Shown: positions 24,701 through 36,243, numbered from the stretch's first letter. The stretch: DNA of 64,000 bases from Ziziphus jujuba (GCF_031755915.1 NC_083379.1:3979501-4043500), one strand, 5' to 3'. A program made the numbers and translations. The notes: generated by a model from the sequence alone, not told the origin.

Positions 24701-24915
24701 AACTGGATCCTTGTCACAAGGAAGAGATATGCAAGGTCCTCAATGTAGGTCTTCTCTGCACCAGCCCTCTACCAATCAACCGCCCATCCATGAGAAGGGT
24801 GGTGAAAATGTTGCAAGAAGTGGGCACAGAGATTCACCCAAGGATTGCTTCAAAAGATGGCAAATTGTCACCCTATTACTATGAAGACGCTTCAGATCAG
24901 GGAAGTGTAGCTTGA
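21714..24915 (+). CDS. HSL1: HAESA-LIKE 1-type LRR receptor-like kinase (subfamily XI), two exons
   Basis: Exons 21714-24306 and 24524-24915 (intron 24307-24523, GT-AG, phase 1) give 994 residues, the normal HSL1 length. The ATG at 21714 is chosen because the frame upstream lacks an ATG and the protein then opens with a signal peptide (about residues 1-19). Residues 50-59 hold the N-terminal cap C.WFGISC, followed by about 20 plant-type LRRs to about 600. A transmembrane helix lies at about 621-643 and the kinase at about 680-965. The RxR pair R403/R405 matches the HAESA motif that contacts the IDA peptide C terminus. Kinase motifs are intact: GSGASGKV loop from 688, HRD at 815-817, DFG at 835-837, so an active RD kinase. 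The intron splits GYIAP|E. The family perceives IDA/IDL and CEP-type peptides at the plasma membrane in abscission and stomatal/stress signalling. Confidence 0.95.
24307..24523 (+). other. Intron of the HSL1-like gene
   Basis: Donor CCCCAG|GTTAGT and acceptor TGTTGCAG|AATATG restore [18 protein letters not shown] across the junction. Without splicing the frame ends at a TAG at 24309-24311. The intron holds a T run followed by GGTTCAAC near 24341-24363. Confidence 0.93.
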
Positions 24916-26670
24916 GGATTTCATTCAAGTCCGCTGCCAAAAGTAAAAAAAATGGACCTGGAGGAAAGTTACAAAGTTTTTGTTTTTGTTTTTGTTTTTT
25001 TGTTTTTTTGTTTTTTTTTTAAACTTGATTTTTAGGTTCTTAAGCTATAATTCCCAAATATTGTTATTCTCAACTCACTTCTGGTTTGCTGTTAAAGTGG
25101 GGGAGAAGATAAAGAAAAAGGGTTGATATTCCACACTGTAAATTAACCATAAAAGTTTTCCTCTATTCAAGTATTGAGTAGCTGCCCTGCATTAACACTG
25201 TTGTGTTGTTGGAAACATGGAGTGATTTACACACTGTTAAAGTGATTGTGACACTGCGGTAAACTAGTGAGAAATTGGAATTGTGGTATTTATGAGCCAA
25301 CAGATAGTAGTAAATTCTATGCTTTGATGATACATAATAACTATCCCCAGAATGGGAAAACCTCCTCACAATCCGAGTACATATTGCTGTTATGGATGGA
25401 TGCTTTCGGGTTAAATGCTTTGGACATAAAGCCACTGGTTGTGAGAGCGAGGCAAATTGATTTAGGGCCTTTCAGCTCCTGTTTACCATAAAATCCACAA
25501 GGGTTTCGTGAACAACTGACAACTACATTATATGTTATTGTAGAAAGTTTGGTACGGTGGTCCTCCATGGGACCATTTTCCATTTATGTGAGATTGATAT
25601 GCGAATTGTTATCTCTCTCTGTCTCTGGCCTTCCGTTAATTCACTGCACTTAATGGAGACCTTGCCTGGATATTGTACAGCATTTTGGGGAAATGACTAT
25701 GCCTAATAGTGATAATTAGGAGAGTACTGGTCCTTTGCTTTTGAGCTTTGCAGTTTTGGTTGCAGTAACGAAATGATAAAAAAGAGAATACTGGTTTCAC
25801 TAGATATTTCACTGCAATCCACAACTTAAATAAGAAGAAGAATAAGACTTTTACAAAGAATAGGTATAGGTTAGCATGGTGCACAGAGAGGATTATCTGG
25901 TAGCCTTATTTGGCGCTTGTCCCACAGATTTGAGTTGATTTGAAGTTTGTCACTTCTCTTGAGGCTGTTAAAAAGGCATTTAAATCAGCATATTCATATT
26001 GAGCTCCACATACATATATATATATATATATATCAATATTAATGGCATAAGGGGAAGATATAGGTAGGTGCAGTCAGAAGGGCATTCGGCCGGAGACTCT
26101 GTTTCTCTGCCTTACTTATTGCTGACAATTAGTGCACTTCTCTGGTTGTTGGGTCCCTCCATAACCATAACACACTCTCTTTATGGACCTTGCTTTCAAA
26201 TTTTAAAATCTTACTCTCACATTAATTACATATTTGTATTTGCTACGGTTGACTTTTCCCAGCTTCAGCCCTATCTTTTTTCTTTTTTGCCTCACCAAAG
26301 CAACGCTCCTGTTGGGCTGTTCCTCCAACATATTGAACTGAGCCCCCATTACCACTTGCACTGATCTGAGCCCACTTGAGGTCAATTATGGGCCGTAGAT
26401 CCTATCAATACAGCCCATATAAGAACTACTAAGCCCCCTAAATATAGATTGGAGCCATATGGGCTTTGGTATTAAAAACTGAGATCGGATAATGATTTAA
26501 GAGTGGTTACTAACTGGACATGGGGCCCAATTTATTGTGGTTACTGGTTACCACCTTCATGACAAATTGCCAGTAACTTTTGATATATTTATGGATTCCA
26601 TGGCTTCGGATTATCACCGGTGGTTATTATTATCCAAATTGTTTCAAGATAACACAAATTGCCAATAACT

Positions 26671-26733
26671 AGCAAAGTAATCGTTTATCCCACCAAAAAA
26701 AAAAAAAAAAAAGGAAAACCACCAATGTAATCG
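26671..26733 (+). mobile_element. Possible small poly(A) insertion
   Basis: AGCAAAGTAATCG (26671-26683) and ACCAATGTAATCG (26721-26733) share 11 of 13 bases and flank TTTATCCCACC followed by an A run. The insert has the CC(A)n form seen elsewhere, but the flanking repeat is imperfect. Confidence 0.45.
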
Positions 26734-27004
26734 CCACTCTGAGTCTCCTATTCATTCTTGAATGATATATGGCTTTACATATTTGAAGATAGTGCACGCC
26801 AATTCAAATCCCGGGCTACATTTTTTTTGGTAAACTTTTTGGGGTGCTTAATTTTTTCCCCTGAAAAATGGACAATTTTCTGTCACACAGTCGTTTAGGA
26901 TACTCAATTCTGTCTGCTTATGTTTCATGGCTAACATGATCAAGTCTGGATTTTAACTTAAGGGTCCGTTTCTTTTAAAAGAATCATAAACTTTACCCCA
27001 CCCC

Positions 27005-27037
<33 letters not shown>

Positions 27038-27458
27038 CAAGACTATTGATTTCTCATATTATTAGATCACTCATTCAGTTCAAGAATACATAAATACATG
27101 GATAAGGAATCCAATAATACGGAACAAATTACTTCGTATCCAAATTTTGATAACCAGCATTATTAAGATAAAAAAAAAAAAAAAAAGAGTTATACTTTGA
27201 CTTCAAATTTTTTAATTCACTAATTTTACATGGAAGGACTTATTTTACTTCACTTAAAAAAATGAAATTATACTATCTTTGATATTTATTCTTTTTGTGA
27301 GACATTCTTTTTTTATCTTCTTTTATGTGGCATTTAAACCTACATAGATTAGAAACCCAATCCAATTGTGGTAAATTTGGATTTGATATTTATATTTGTT
27401 TTAGGTTTTTCATCAAGAAAACACATTTCAATATGTAATTTTTATTCATTAATAGTTT

Positions 27459-27567
27459 TTTTTTTTGAACAATTTACCTAAATTACAATCTATCCAAAAT
27501 TTCTCCCTTATCATGATTCAAACTCGTATTTTTATGGATACAAATAGAGATGCTAAATCATTGGAGC
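27459..27567 (-). mobile_element. Short SINE-like retroposon with perfect 17-bp target duplication
   Basis: TTATTCATTAATAGTTT is found at 27442-27458 and again perfectly at 27568-27584. The 109-base insert reads on the minus strand from AGCTCCAATGATTTAGCATC (A-box-like), through GAGTTTGAATCATG (B-box-like, compare GGTTCGAATCC of tRNAs), to GGTAAATTGTTC and a poly(A) tail. Order, length, tail and target duplication all fit a tRNA-derived SINE. The pol III boxes are degenerate, so this copy is probably inactive. I do not know the family name. Confidence 0.7.
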
Positions 27568-28870
27568 TTATTCATTAATAGTTTGAATTGAAATCTTTAA
27601 AAACGGACTTCTATTTTACTAATCAGTATCCAAAAATAATAAGACCGATGTGTATACATACGGATAACAATTTTTTTTTATTTTTTATTTTTGGGCTTAA
27701 TTTCCTTATATTTTGAAAACATAAATGGTTTTAAGTATTTTAATAAATAAACATTATCGTGTATATAAATTTATATACGAAAAAGGTAGTTAGTTGTATC
27801 CAATGGGCCATATGTATGGTTTCTAACTTCTCTTGGAAAGGATAAGGTTCTAACATCTCAGATTTGTAGTTTTCCCTCGCAACAAAGAATTTAAAGCTTT
27901 CTAAAAAATTATTAGAGTGTTTTTAACCTCTGAGATCTGTCCAAGATTCCAAACAGATTCATTTCTATATTATGTAAAATTAATTTTCATGAGAGATATC
28001 TTAGACATATTGAATTCCGACCATTTAAGTTATATTCTTCTCTAAATATGCGTATCAAGACTCTTGGTTTAAAAAAAAAAAAAAAAAGTTATTAAAACTC
28101 TTCCATCAAACTTCAACAACAAGATTTGCTTTAATATTAATAACCATTAATTCCGTCTCTTATGTAAAGATATTATATTTAATTCATTTTCTTAAGTATC
28201 CTTGGGTTGGATACAATATACTAATTATTTTCATTTCTATTTTCAATCTTTTATGGTGGATTAGAAGTGAAAATTTTTAACAAATTAAAAAACCAAATAA
28301 AATCTGACAAATAAAAGCAAAATATAGAGTAGTTTTGGTGGGTTGAAGCCAAAATGATAAAATATCAAAATTTCACCATCACATGAAGCATGCGAGTGTA
28401 GGAAATATGTAAAATAGTTTAAATCCCATGTATAATCAAATTGTTGACAAGATTTTGATGTCTGTTAGCAGGGATTAAGGAAGGCCAATCTTGGAGAGCT
28501 ACATAAGCATGACAAACAAATAACGAAATAATTAAAACTGTATTGGCAATTAAAATCAATACGTCATATTAAAGCTAAAAGCTAAGACTTCCAAAAACCT
28601 TTTTTCCTAACATGTTCATTACCATTAGATTAGATTTTCTTTTCATAATAAAGTCAGATATATAGCCGACCAACTCATAAACCAACTAGCTAAAAACCTA
28701 TACCCGAAAACTTCCAACTCTCACCAATCCGACCTCAATTTTCAAACCCACAAGCACTCTTTTCTTTACCTTTTTTTTTTCTTTATTTTTCCCTCAAACT
28801 CACGTTTGGTTTTTACCAAGCTTTAAAATCCACATAAATATATATATTTTGGTCATCGCTTAGAATCCCA

Positions 28871-28878
28871 TATAAATA
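28871..28878 (+). promoter_or_regulatory. TATA box of the kinase-like gene
   Basis: TATAAATA, continuing as TAAAAG, lies about 160 bases upstream of the ATG at 29032. The implied 5' UTR is about 130 bases and includes a run of about 23 A near 28971-28993. Confidence 0.55.
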
Positions 28879-29031
28879 TAAAAGCAGCTTATTTATATAC
28901 TAGCTTTCCATTGACTAGCCAACCTCTCCCATCTATCTACTCCTCAAACCCATCATCAACATCTAGGCAAAAAAAAAAAAAAAAAAAAAAAAAGGCCTTT
29001 TTGTGTTTTTCACATAGACATATTCACAAAC

Positions 29032-30054
29032 ATGAACCACAACAAACAGATTGCTTATGTTTTCGCTCTGTCCCTCTTTTCCACATCACTTGCTGTTCTG
29101 GTTATAGTCCTCATCCTCGTCATCGTATGCAAAAAGAAACCGATTGAATCCCATGAAACCCTTCCGGTCAAGGCTTGTGCTCATGTATATCCGTTGACCA
29201 ACATCGACGCTGCCACCGACGGTTTCAACCGCCTGAGAATCATTGGCGAAGGCCGGCTTGGAACAGTCTACGCCGCCGTAATGGAAGGAGGAACAGCCGG
29301 CGGTGGTGAACTTGTAGCGGTTAAACGGATTCATCCTCGGCTTGTCTTGAGCAATGCCGGTTTTGGGTTCTCTACAATACTTAAATCGCTGTCTTTGGCT
29401 CAACATCCTAATATAGTACCGATCATAGGTTATTCGGAAGCGCCGGGTGAGAGAATCATAGTTATGGAGCTTGTTGGGATGGTGAGCTTGGACTTCTATT
29501 TGCATCAAAACCCAGATGGTGGTTCACTATTGGATTGGACTAAGCGTTTTCGGATCGCGGCCGGAGCGGCGAGAGGGCTCGAGTACTTGCATGAAGGTGT
29601 GGCACCAAATATAGTTCATGGTTGTTTGAAGCCTTCAAACATTATGATTGATGTGAAATTTTGTGCTAGGATTTGTGATTATGGTCTATCTTTTATGGCA
29701 CCTAGAGAGACGAGAGGGCTAGTGGGGTATATGGATGATGAGTATTGGAGTGAAAGAAGGGGTGGTGCTTGCAAGGAAAGCGATGTTTATGGATTTGGTG
29801 TGGTTTTGTTGGAGCTTTTGAGTGGTAGGCAATGTGAACAAGGTTTGCTTGTGAAATGGGCATTGCCTTTGATCAAACAAATGAGGTTTGATGAGCTTTT
29901 AGACCCTAGACTTGTTGTTCCTTGTGATATTAAACATATTGTTAGGTTGGCTAAAGTTGCTTCCGCTTGTGTTGGTAATTCAAGAAAGAGTAGGCCTTGT
30001 ATTGGTCAAGTAGTAGCCATTTTGAACACTTTGGAGATCGAGGTATGTTCTTGA
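29032..30054 (+). CDS. Membrane-anchored protein kinase-like protein, probable pseudokinase
   Basis: A 340-residue single frame. Residues 8-33 are a strongly hydrophobic span followed by CKKK, so a short N-terminal membrane anchor with the kinase domain cytosolic. The fold is clear: IGEGRLGTVY loop at 71-80, VAVK with Lys98, then HGCLKPSN at 196-203 where HRD-KxxN is expected, DYG at 216-218 in place of DFG, and SDVYGFGVVLLELLSG from about 250. The catalytic Asp is replaced (HGC), and no obvious alpha-C Glu is seen in the STILKSL segment. Metal-binding Asp216 and Asn203 remain. It is most likely a pseudokinase or very weak kinase of the small CRINKLY4-related group; from memory At5g46080 or At1g28390 are the closest kind. 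A GTATGT at 30043-30048 could be a splice donor that would alter the last residues. Function unknown. Confidence 0.85.
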   Translation: MNHNKQIAYVFALSLFSTSLAVLVIVLILVIVCKKKPIESHETLPVKACAHVYPLTNIDAATDGFNRLRIIGEGRLGTVYAAVMEGGTAGGGELVAVKRIHPRLVLSNAGFGFSTILKSLSLAQHPNIVPIIGYSEAPGERIIVMELVGMVSLDFYLHQNPDGGSLLDWTKRFRIAAGAARGLEYLHEGVAPNIVHGCLKPSNIMIDVKFCARICDYGLSFMAPRETRGLVGYMDDEYWSERRGGACKESDVYGFGVVLLELLSGRQCEQGLLVKWALPLIKQMRFDELLDPRLVVPCDIKHIVRLAKVASACVGNSRKSRPCIGQVVAILNTLEIEVCS

Positions 30055-30737
30055 GTAATTAAATTTAATATATCGTGAATACATATTAAACTATCTGTAC
30101 AGTCAGCTTTTGAATGCTAAAACGATAAGAGCAGCGTTCAATGACTAAAGGAAAAGAAATGGGAAATTTTGGTGGGTGAATTTTGGTTTTTTTTCAAGAA
30201 TTTGTATAAATTTATATATATGTAACAAAGTTTTGAGCTATGTAAATTAAGGAGACATATTTGGTGGATTTGGAGAAAAGGAAGGAACGCTGAAATGGAG
30301 AGGTATGGCGGTGGGTTTGTCATGTTGGGGCGGTAGAATTCAATTTTTTGGGGTTCCGTGTTGGACTGGGGATCTTTTTGGTGCTTGAAAGGGACTCAAT
30401 TTCTTATTTTTATAATTTTCCTTTCAATTCGATTATATATGTTATTGTATTTATTCGTTTTTTGTTTTGTCATTGCCACCTCATTTGACATTTCATCTTT
30501 TCTAAATCATTTTACGTATGATTATTGATTTTCTATCATATTTATGTTGGACCCGCTTGTTGTTTTTTTGATAGTAAGAGTAGGACGTCCCTAATTAGTA
30601 TTAAATTCTTTTCAGTTCTGTCTCTTTATGGCTCTGGAAGGGGTTTATTCCTTTTAAAAATCCTAGAATTTTTTTTTCGAAAAAATAAATAGAATTATCC
30701 AATGCAATTACGTAAAAAGTAAAAATATTCATCTTTA

Positions 30738-30890
30738 TCATGTTATCCAACAAATAATTTAATACTAGAGAAGAAAACTCCTAATTGTCAATTTTTATAT
30801 ATATAAATTAAAATGATCATGTTATCCAACAAATAATTTATCCTAGAAAAAAAGAACTCCTAATTGTCAATTTTTATGTATATAAATTAT
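30738..30890. repeat. 79-bp tandem duplication
   Basis: Copies starting TCATGTTATCCAACAAATAA lie at 30738-30816 and 30817-30890. Both continue with TCCTAATTGTCAATTTTTAT and differ at a few bases and small indels. Confidence 0.85.
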
Positions 30891-31079
30891 ATATATATAT
30901 ATATAAAAAAAAAAAGAAGAAGCCAAGATTCTGGTAGGTCTACCAACCGGGATATGGTGAACAGATTTACTTGTTTCTGTTTTTTCCTTTTTATTTTTTG
31001 TTTTTGATATTTACTTGTTGCTGTTATTCTATTTAATTTTTTTCCTTTCATAAGCCAAATCCTTTGCTAATCCCATTAA

Positions 31080-31120
<41 letters not shown>

Positions 31121-31175
31121 AAAAAAGAAATCTTTTTTTTTTTTTGGTAATAAAAAAAAAAGAAAAAGAAATCCT
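31121..31175 (-). mobile_element. Possible minimal poly(T) insertion
   Basis: AAAAAGAAATCTT (31121-31133) and AAAAAGAAATCCT (31163-31175) flank a T run followed by GGTAATAAA. The pattern matches the other T(n)GG insertions, but the A-rich flank limits confidence. Confidence 0.45.
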
Positions 31176-31694
31176 TAATTTGTTAATCCCAGGCTGCCAG
31201 CCTCTCTCTTTGGGCAGATGGCCCAGAATGTTCATGCCCAATATCATCAAACCCAAGCAAATAGTTTATTGGGCCGAGTTGATTATTTTAAAATGAAGAC
31301 TGGGCACGATCGGTTAAATAAGAAAAGCAATGGTTCTGAGAGATAGCAGTGTCTAACTCATAACTGGTGGCGAGACATAACCAACAGTACAAAACAAAAA
31401 CTGCAAACATATACAATAAGTTTGCTTTTATTTCTCTTTCAAGGATTTTTTTTTTAATATTTATTTTTCATTTTCCGTATCCCATATTCAAGAAGATTAT
31501 TATCTTTTAAGAAAGAAGTAGGCTTATTAATTAAATGAGAAATTTGTATGGATGATCAACTTGCTGGTGCTCATTGAGCCTATTCTGATTACTTTTAGTC
31601 CAACCTTAAATACAAGCTCATGACCTGGGTTCAGAACTCCACTCAGTTATGTTATGAATATCTTTAAAATATTTATTAAGAAAAGAAATGCTAT

Positions 31695-31732
<38 letters not shown>

Positions 31733-32239
31733 GATATGTTTTTAAAAATTTAGTTTAATTTAATTAGTCATTTATTGAGTATGGAAAAAGGGGAGAGTCA
31801 AAAAGCTCTTAGTGTAGGAGCATGAAATTTAGAGTTTAGGGCCAAAAATGCATGTGAGTTGTCGGATGGATCGATACGATCATTGTAGATATTTTATGTT
31901 TATTCTTTGCCCCCATAGGTGATGCAAGAATCTACGACACTTGATGCTTTAAGCTTAAGGACAATTGCATGGTATAAAAATATATATTGTTAATTCATAA
32001 ATTAACATAAAACTTTTAGCTTATTATTATTATTATTATTAATTATCTTAGAAGTAGATATTCCATTTTAGGACTTTTACTCGGAGAAACAATAATAAAT
32101 TAAAAATACCAGCAGTTATTCGCTATAAGTAATTATTTTTTTCAATAATTTTACAAGTATTGAACTATTGTTCGGTATGAAAATTGAGATAATCAATGAA
32201 TCGTTATAAAAAAAGACTCATAACGATTAATCCTTTCCA

Positions 32240-32790
32240 TTGAGTTAGATCCTGTTTGGGATTGATTTTAGAGGGTTTAGAAGAAAGAAGTGTTTGGTAA
32301 AACTGCTTTTAGTCTAATTATTAATAATTTTGACCGTTTCAAAGCTGATTTGAGAAGTAGATTGAGAACTGCTTTCAGAAATTCTGTTTCTTTTATAATT
32401 AGGATAAACAATTTTAAATGTTCAAAATATCTTTCATTTATCATAATTTTATCCATAAGCAATTTTATATTTTTTTAACATATAAGTTTAATTATGAATT
32501 CAATATAGTTACTAATGAAAATACATTTAAAAAATTTGAATTCAATTTTTATAAAAAAGAAAAAAAAATTATAACATAAATGCATAGAAATTAATTTTTT
32601 TTTTCTTCTAAAAATATGTAAACTTATATGCATATTTCAGTAATTGTCAAATTTTACAACAATTAACGTTTGCTTCCTGCATCGTTTTATGGATACCAAA
32701 TGCTCGGCTTATTCTTTCTTCAGCTGCTCTTTCTTTAACACAGTTAAAGTTAATTCTTTTAAGAGTTACAGCAATACTAAAGTAGTCCTT
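32240..32790. mobile_element. Possible hAT-like foldback MITE
   Basis: The left part (GTTTGGGATTGATTTTAG..GTGTTTGGTAAAACTGCTTT) resembles the reverse complement of the right part (TTTAGTATTGCTGTAACTC..GCATTTGGTATCCATAAAAC). This wording is typical of hAT-type MITEs in dicots. I could not define an 8-bp target duplication, so the ends are approximate. Confidence 0.4.
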
Positions 32791-33653
32791 AGTTAATAAG
32801 AAATTAATGATACAAACTATGGTCACCTCAATGTATTAACATTGTTTTTTATTTTTGAAAATATTGGGTTAATTTCATCATCTGGTAAAGTTTATTTAAA
32901 TTATTCGTTGTAGTTTCAAAAATATTATCAATATTCTTTTAAATTTTAGAAAATTATTAATATTTTTTCTAATGTTTTCATTTACATCCTATAAAATAAT
33001 ATTATTCATATCTTTAATAAAGATGATAGTTGTAATTTTCAAACCATAACAAATTGAGAATATTGTGATTAGAGCAAACTTTAAAGGTGCAAGTGAAATA
33101 CATCCTTGAATATATATTACCAATGTAACAACATTTGTGAAGAGGAAATTAAGGACGAAATATACGATCGATCATGACAAGCTAACCGACAATTTGAAAA
33201 AAAAAAAAAAAAAGTTATAGTCAAAGAGTCATCCCCTATAGCAATTGTTAGGTCATAATAGCCCACTAGGCTTTTGCTATGTATCTTCAGTGTACCGGAG
33301 AGGGTGAAGTCAAAGTAATTAAAATGCTATATAAAGAATAAAAAGTATTGACGGGCAAAAAAGTCGTTGAAAATTACTCAATCTTTTCAAACTCGTTTGA
33401 TTTTTGTGCTCGATGTATATATCCAGGGCCACTTTTATATGTTGTTTACTAATTTGATAAGGACTTGTTACAGAGGGGCCGAATCCGTGTAAATCACGAG
33501 TTCGCGTCCCTCAATTTTGATACATCTCAATCATTTTCTGTAGAAGAACGTGCTCCACAAGCCAATTAAGATACACGAATTCTGCCACAATTAACTAACT
33601 CCACCTTCCGCAAGGCCATACCACATAAAGAATATTGCACTGTATATCCTTCA

Positions 33654-33695
<42 letters not shown>

Positions 33696-33894
33696 TTTCT
33701 TTCATAGAGCACCTTGCTCAGCTTTATTACCAGCAATAAGATGAATCTTAACTAAATTTTGTTAGTGATTTCCCAAAAACGTTATAAGGGTTTATTGTCT
33801 TTCCGAGGATTTTAATAGTTTACTAGCTTTTAATAAATTTAATATTAGATTTTAAAATTTTAGTTATGGTTATATATATGTATGTACATATAGG

Positions 33895-34080
33895 GATATT
33901 TTACAGTGTGGATTATCTGCATGCGGACTGTATCAAAATTTGATATTCTTTTTTGTTAAAAAATATTGGCTTTATTATATATGCTGTGTACACATACACA
34001 GCAAAGCTGATATTTTTTTTCCAAAAAACATCGATTTTTTATGTTATCCTCATGTGAACAGTCCGTAACTATTTTATACA

Positions 34081-34090
<10 letters not shown>
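33895..34090. mobile_element. Foldback (hairpin) element, ~195 bp
   Basis: The centre is a perfect palindrome, GCTGTGTA (33983-33990), CACA, TACACAGC (33995-34002). The arms continue as imperfect inverted repeats: the left arm (TTTTACAGTGTGGAT..GCATGCGGACTG) corresponds to the reverse complement of the right arm (AAATAGTTACGGACTG..CATGAGGATAAC). No coding capacity. A MITE is the simplest reading; no target duplication was established. Confidence 0.5.
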
Positions 34091-34111
<21 letters not shown>

Positions 34112-34992
34112 CCTTTTACTGAGGCTTTAATATCATATTAAAATTACCATATATCCCAAAAATTATAATTAGCAAGAAACATATATATCAAATTTAGTTT
34201 TTAATATCTATAATCATCTTGTAGAGAGTAATATATATGTATATATATATAGATAATAGACACAATGGTGTATCAATGAAGATACTATTTGGAAACCAAA
34301 ATTGCATTTGCATGCCTTTTTTACTCACCCCAAGTTTTTTTTTTAATTAAAATATATAATGTATATATTATAATTTTTCTCATACCTGGAAAATTTTGAA
34401 TGAATTTTATCTGAAACACTTGTATTAATGGCAATATATAATAGTTATCTTTACTAGTGTTCTAGATAAAATTTGTTTAGGATTTTCCACAAGAAAGATT
34501 CTATATATACATATGTATACAATTAATTTGTATCCAAATCATGATAGATATTTTAATTTTATGATCATTTATTGATCAATTATCAACATAAAATCTACTT
34601 AACTTAGATTGTCAAACAGTATCTTTTGTATTGTTTGAAGGCTACAACTATTAATATAAATTTACACTAATTCTCAACATTGAAATGACACTATTTTTAT
34701 ATCTTCATAAAATTGTTTGCTATAAGATTCGGCTGAATGGAACATCCATATATATATATATATATATAGATGTCTAATGGCTATGATAGAAGTCCTTAGT
34801 CTAAATTACCAAATTGACTAATTGGTAAATTGCATGGAGACATGTAGTAGAGAAAGAGAGTTTTTTATGGAAATGTGAGAGAGCAAGATAGCAAAAGTTT
34901 AGAAGCTGAGGAAGACGACCACTTTTGGAGCTTTTCTATATCGGGAACAACTTGTCAAGTCTCGGAAGACCCTAACCCGTACGTTAAAGTTT

Positions 34993-35024
<32 letters not shown>

Positions 35025-35182
35025 GACTAAAGCTTAATGCTGAAGCTTCTTCTTGCGTGGCTTCCTTGAGAAGTTTGTTTATTTGACATATATATATGTC
35101 GGCGAGTACGCTACGCCCAATCTACTATATATATGTTTATACGCACCAAAACCTACCAGATCTCTACGCTTTGCAATCACCA

Positions 35183-35213
35183 ACGTGTCACCAAATGTGG
35201 GGATCCACGTGTC
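35183..35213. promoter_or_regulatory. Pair of ACGTGTC (ABRE-type) motifs
   Basis: CAACGTGTCA at 35181-35190 and CCACGTGTCA at 35206-35215 lie 24 bases apart in a less AT-rich island of about 250 bp, 2.4 kb upstream of the NAC gene. The second also contains a full CACGTG G-box. Such pairs can form an ABA-response unit, but no adjacent gene start is seen, so function is inferred only. Confidence 0.3.
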
Positions 35214-36091
35214 ATAGTTTTTTGGGCTCCAGTGTGACGTTGCTAATCTTCTATGGCAAGCTTGCTAGGAGCGTGTGCGGTAGCACTGTAGGCGATTATA
35301 ATATATATGGTGCTACTTTGAATCCTTGTTGATTAAGCTAAAAGCGACATGTCTGCATCACGTTCATTCGGTTCACTGCAGATATCATATAATTTATTAA
35401 TTTATTTAATAATTATTTTAGGCGTTTTGGGCGTCACAATGCTACTGCTGCTGCTTTTTACATTTATCCATTTGAAAACGAATCCAAATTTCATTAAAAC
35501 ATATGCGACGGAAAATAGTACCTATTTATATCTATCACCCTCACATATACATATACCCATTTAAACATCCAAATATATATATATATATATATATTATTAT
35601 GCAATACTAGGAAGTAAAGATAGAAAAAAAAAATTATATAAATATAATATTTTAATATCTTTTTGGATCTTTAAAAACCACATATTTCTTTTTATTATAT
35701 CTATTCATATTATATAATTTTTTAAAACTTGATGTAAACAACTTAATTATTGATTAGATTTGTTTTTTTTATTTTTTTAGAGTCTCTTTCAATTATCCAT
35801 TTTTGCTAGGCTGACAAGATTAACAAATATAAGATATTGTTGCTGGTTGTTGTAAGAATTTTAATAGAGATCTTTTTATTCTTGTTTTATGTATATGCAA
35901 AAACAGGAAGAAGAGTAATGTGTGTAAGCAACAAATCTTAAGCCTTTATTGTTTTTATTTCTATTTTTGGATACACAATAGGAGATATAGATTAAGCTTT
36001 TATTAAATCTTGATCAACTAGCTAATTAGTTGTAAGGATGAATTAGGGAAGAAATTGGCAAAAAGGTAATAATGATATAATTCTTTTATAT

Positions 36092-36243
36092 AAATATGAG
36101 CTATTTTGATGTTTTTTTTTTTTTTTTTTTGGAGGTGGGGGATTTGAATTGGAGAATTTTGCCCAAGAAAATAAGTACTTCTCCATTAGAGTGTCACCAA
36201 AAGGGTTAAACAAAAAAGAAAAAAGGATTAATGTGAGCTAATT
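36092..36243 (-). mobile_element. Possible SINE-like element with B-box-like motif
   Basis: A T20 run at about 36113-36131 is followed by GGAGGTGGGGGATTTGAATTGG. On the minus strand this is CCAATTCAAATCCCCCACCTCC plus poly(A), that is, a B-box-like sequence near a poly(A) tail. AATATGAGCTATTT upstream and AATGTGAGCTAATT downstream could be the target duplication. Confidence 0.4.

Larger units (their letters stand above)
24916..28860. other. Intergenic region between the HSL1-like and kinase-like genes
   Basis: The HSL1 3' UTR probably occupies the first 250 or so bases (GTTTTT-rich block at 24978-25020). No gene is recognised beyond it. It contains A-rich tracts (27005-27031, 27171-27187, 28072-28087), one small poly(A) insertion, one SINE-like element and a TA microsatellite near 26010-26033. 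Confidence 0.65.

Noticed and set aside
26800..26840. AATTCAAATCCCGGGCTACA next to a T run
   Set aside because: Looks like the 3' part of a tRNA/SINE, but no matching 5' part or target duplication was found.
29086..29508. 140-residue antisense frame under the kinase-like gene
   Set aside because: Shadow of the sense coding sequence, no independent support.
33420..33520. tRNA-like GAGTTCGCGTCCC near 33500
   Set aside because: Resembles a B box, but no A box at proper spacing and no cloverleaf could be drawn.
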